Shown here: positions 4,849 through 5,451 of the stretch, piece by piece
Layout: each line of letters starts with the position of its first letter
Position numbering within the stretch: position 1 is the stretch's first letter
Assembly (NCBI GenBank): GCA_016932295.1
Contig: JAFGDC010000627.1
Coordinates: 1-5,451, forward strand
Origin: a candidate division CSSED10-310 bacterium
Lineage (GTDB): Bacteria > CSSED10-310 > JAFGDC01
DNA length: 5,451 nucleotides
Direction: 5' to 3'
Translations under genes and position numbers: made by a program
Notes under the pieces: generated by a model
The model's database searches: none
What the model saw: the letters and a program-made list of their open reading frames with translations, nothing else
Told to the model about the DNA's origin: nothing

Positions 4849-5451
4849 ATGGAATGGCCGTTTCTTCAAGAGCTGGAGAGTGGAGAGTTGTTTTCCAAGG
4901 TATGCCGTGAGATGATCCTGCCCCAGGGCGTATTGTACTGGATGAAGCGTGCCAGGCAGTCGGCCGAAATCAATGCCACGGTGGGTGTGATGCGGGATGA
5001 ACGGGTGGATGGACCGCCGGGCATCTGTTATCTCAAGGCGGTGCATGCCGCGCTTGCGGAACTTGATCCGGAGGTCGTATATCCATATGCGCCGGTTACC
5101 GGCATCGAGGGCTTGCGGAAGGTGTGGCGTGACTGGCTGATCCGCAAGGGCGGCGCTTATCTTGAGGGGCGTTCTGACCTGGTCTGTCAGCCGATCGTCA
5201 CGCAGGGTCTTACTAACGCACTGTTCGTTGCCGGCCGATTGTTCATCGATCCGGATGACGTGGTGGTCGTTCCCCGGAAGCGATGGGAAAACTACGATCT
5301 CGTCTTCTCAGGTCATCTCGGTGCCCGGCTTGGTGAGTTCACGGCCACGGATCGGGATGGTTGGTGCATGGAGTCGTTCGCCATCGCCCTCGAAACGTTT
5401 AATCCGGAGCAGCGAATCCGCATCGTGGTGGTCAACCTGCCCTTCAATCCC
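4849..5451 (+). CDS. PLP-dependent aminotransferase, class I/II fold (3' end outside window)
   Basis: The frame opens at ATG 4849 and runs without a stop through the last base, giving the first 201 residues of what is normally an enzyme of about 400-430. Family landmarks appear in order: YPYAPVTGIEGLRKVWRDWL (79-98), matching the 'Y....G...LR' segment; VTQGLTNAL (117-125), the glycine-containing turn that normally binds the cofactor phosphate; DPDDVVVVPRKRWENYDLVF (134-153), where the aromatic residue that stacks on the PLP ring is expected; and VVVNLPFNP (193-201), matching the start of the 'N.P.NPTG' motif whose Asn contacts PLP. The catalytic Lys would lie beyond the edge. The enzyme moves an amino group between an amino acid and a 2-oxo acid in the cytoplasm; the amino-acid specificity cannot be read from this part. 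It could also be a PLP lyase of the same fold. It is separated from the upstream gene by 226 bp and seems independently expressed. Confidence 0.88.
   Translation, partial: MEWPFLQELESGELFSKVCREMILPQGVLYWMKRARQSAEINATVGVMRDERVDGPPGICYLKAVHAALAELDPEVVYPYAPVTGIEGLRKVWRDWLIRKGGAYLEGRSDLVCQPIVTQGLTNALFVAGRLFIDPDDVVVVPRKRWENYDLVFSGHLGARLGEFTATDRDGWCMESFAIALETFNPEQRIRIVVVNLPFNP

Noticed and set aside
1..5451. CRISPR array, tRNA or rRNA genes, insertion sequence or transposase
   Set aside because: No regularly spaced direct repeats, cloverleaf sequences or transposase motifs were found on either strand.

Overview
The window is an ordinary-looking bacterial chromosomal segment of moderately high GC (about 55-60% by eye) with strong Shine-Dalgarno sites, sigma70-like promoters and Sec-type signal peptides, so it suggests a Gram-negative bacterium. 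The lineage cannot be fixed. An exosortase gene, a HEAT-repeat exported protein, and a thioredoxin fused through a Pro/Thr linker to a beta-rich domain together suggest an environmental or uncultured group. That is inference only.

Layout from left to right. (1) The 3' end of an unidentified protein gene (1-363), followed directly by a hairpin. (2) A stretch with no convincing gene (364-787) that holds a strong hairpin at 476-510 and a textbook sigma70 promoter, TTGACA-17 bp-TATAAT, at 706-734. (3) An operon transcribed from that promoter: an exosortase/archaeosortase-family membrane protease or transpeptidase with the Cys/Arg/His triad (788-1348), overlapping by 4 bp (GTGA) a polytopic membrane partner (1345-2010). 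A third reading frame with a perfect ribosome site starts at 1934 and reads MPVRP...VPEP followed by a hydrophobic stretch. It may be the remnant of a further operon gene. (4) On the minus strand, converging on the operon: a small single-pass membrane protein (3226-3026) and then an exported HEAT-repeat protein (2922-2071), probably co-transcribed. (5) A 424-bp divergent intergenic region rich in palindromes and inverted repeats, with a candidate minus-strand -10 box and a candidate plus-strand promoter. (6) An exported thioredoxin/TlpA-like protein with a WCSHC active site, a Pro/Thr linker and a C-terminal beta-rich domain (3651-4622). (7) A 226-bp intergenic region holding an 11-bp inverted repeat that encloses a 7-bp hairpin. 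(8) The 5' part of a fold-type-I PLP aminotransferase (4849 to the window edge).

The clearest system is the exosortase pair. Exosortases process exported proteins that carry a short C-terminal signal (motif, hydrophobic helix, basic end), and some are encoded next to dedicated membrane partners. No complete protein in this window carries a recognisable C-terminal sorting signal, so the substrates are presumably elsewhere. The only sequence resembling one is the VPEP-plus-hydrophobic stretch in the 1934 frame, and it is internal rather than C-terminal. The other genes (HEAT protein, thioredoxin fusion, aminotransferase) show no direct functional link to the exosortase.
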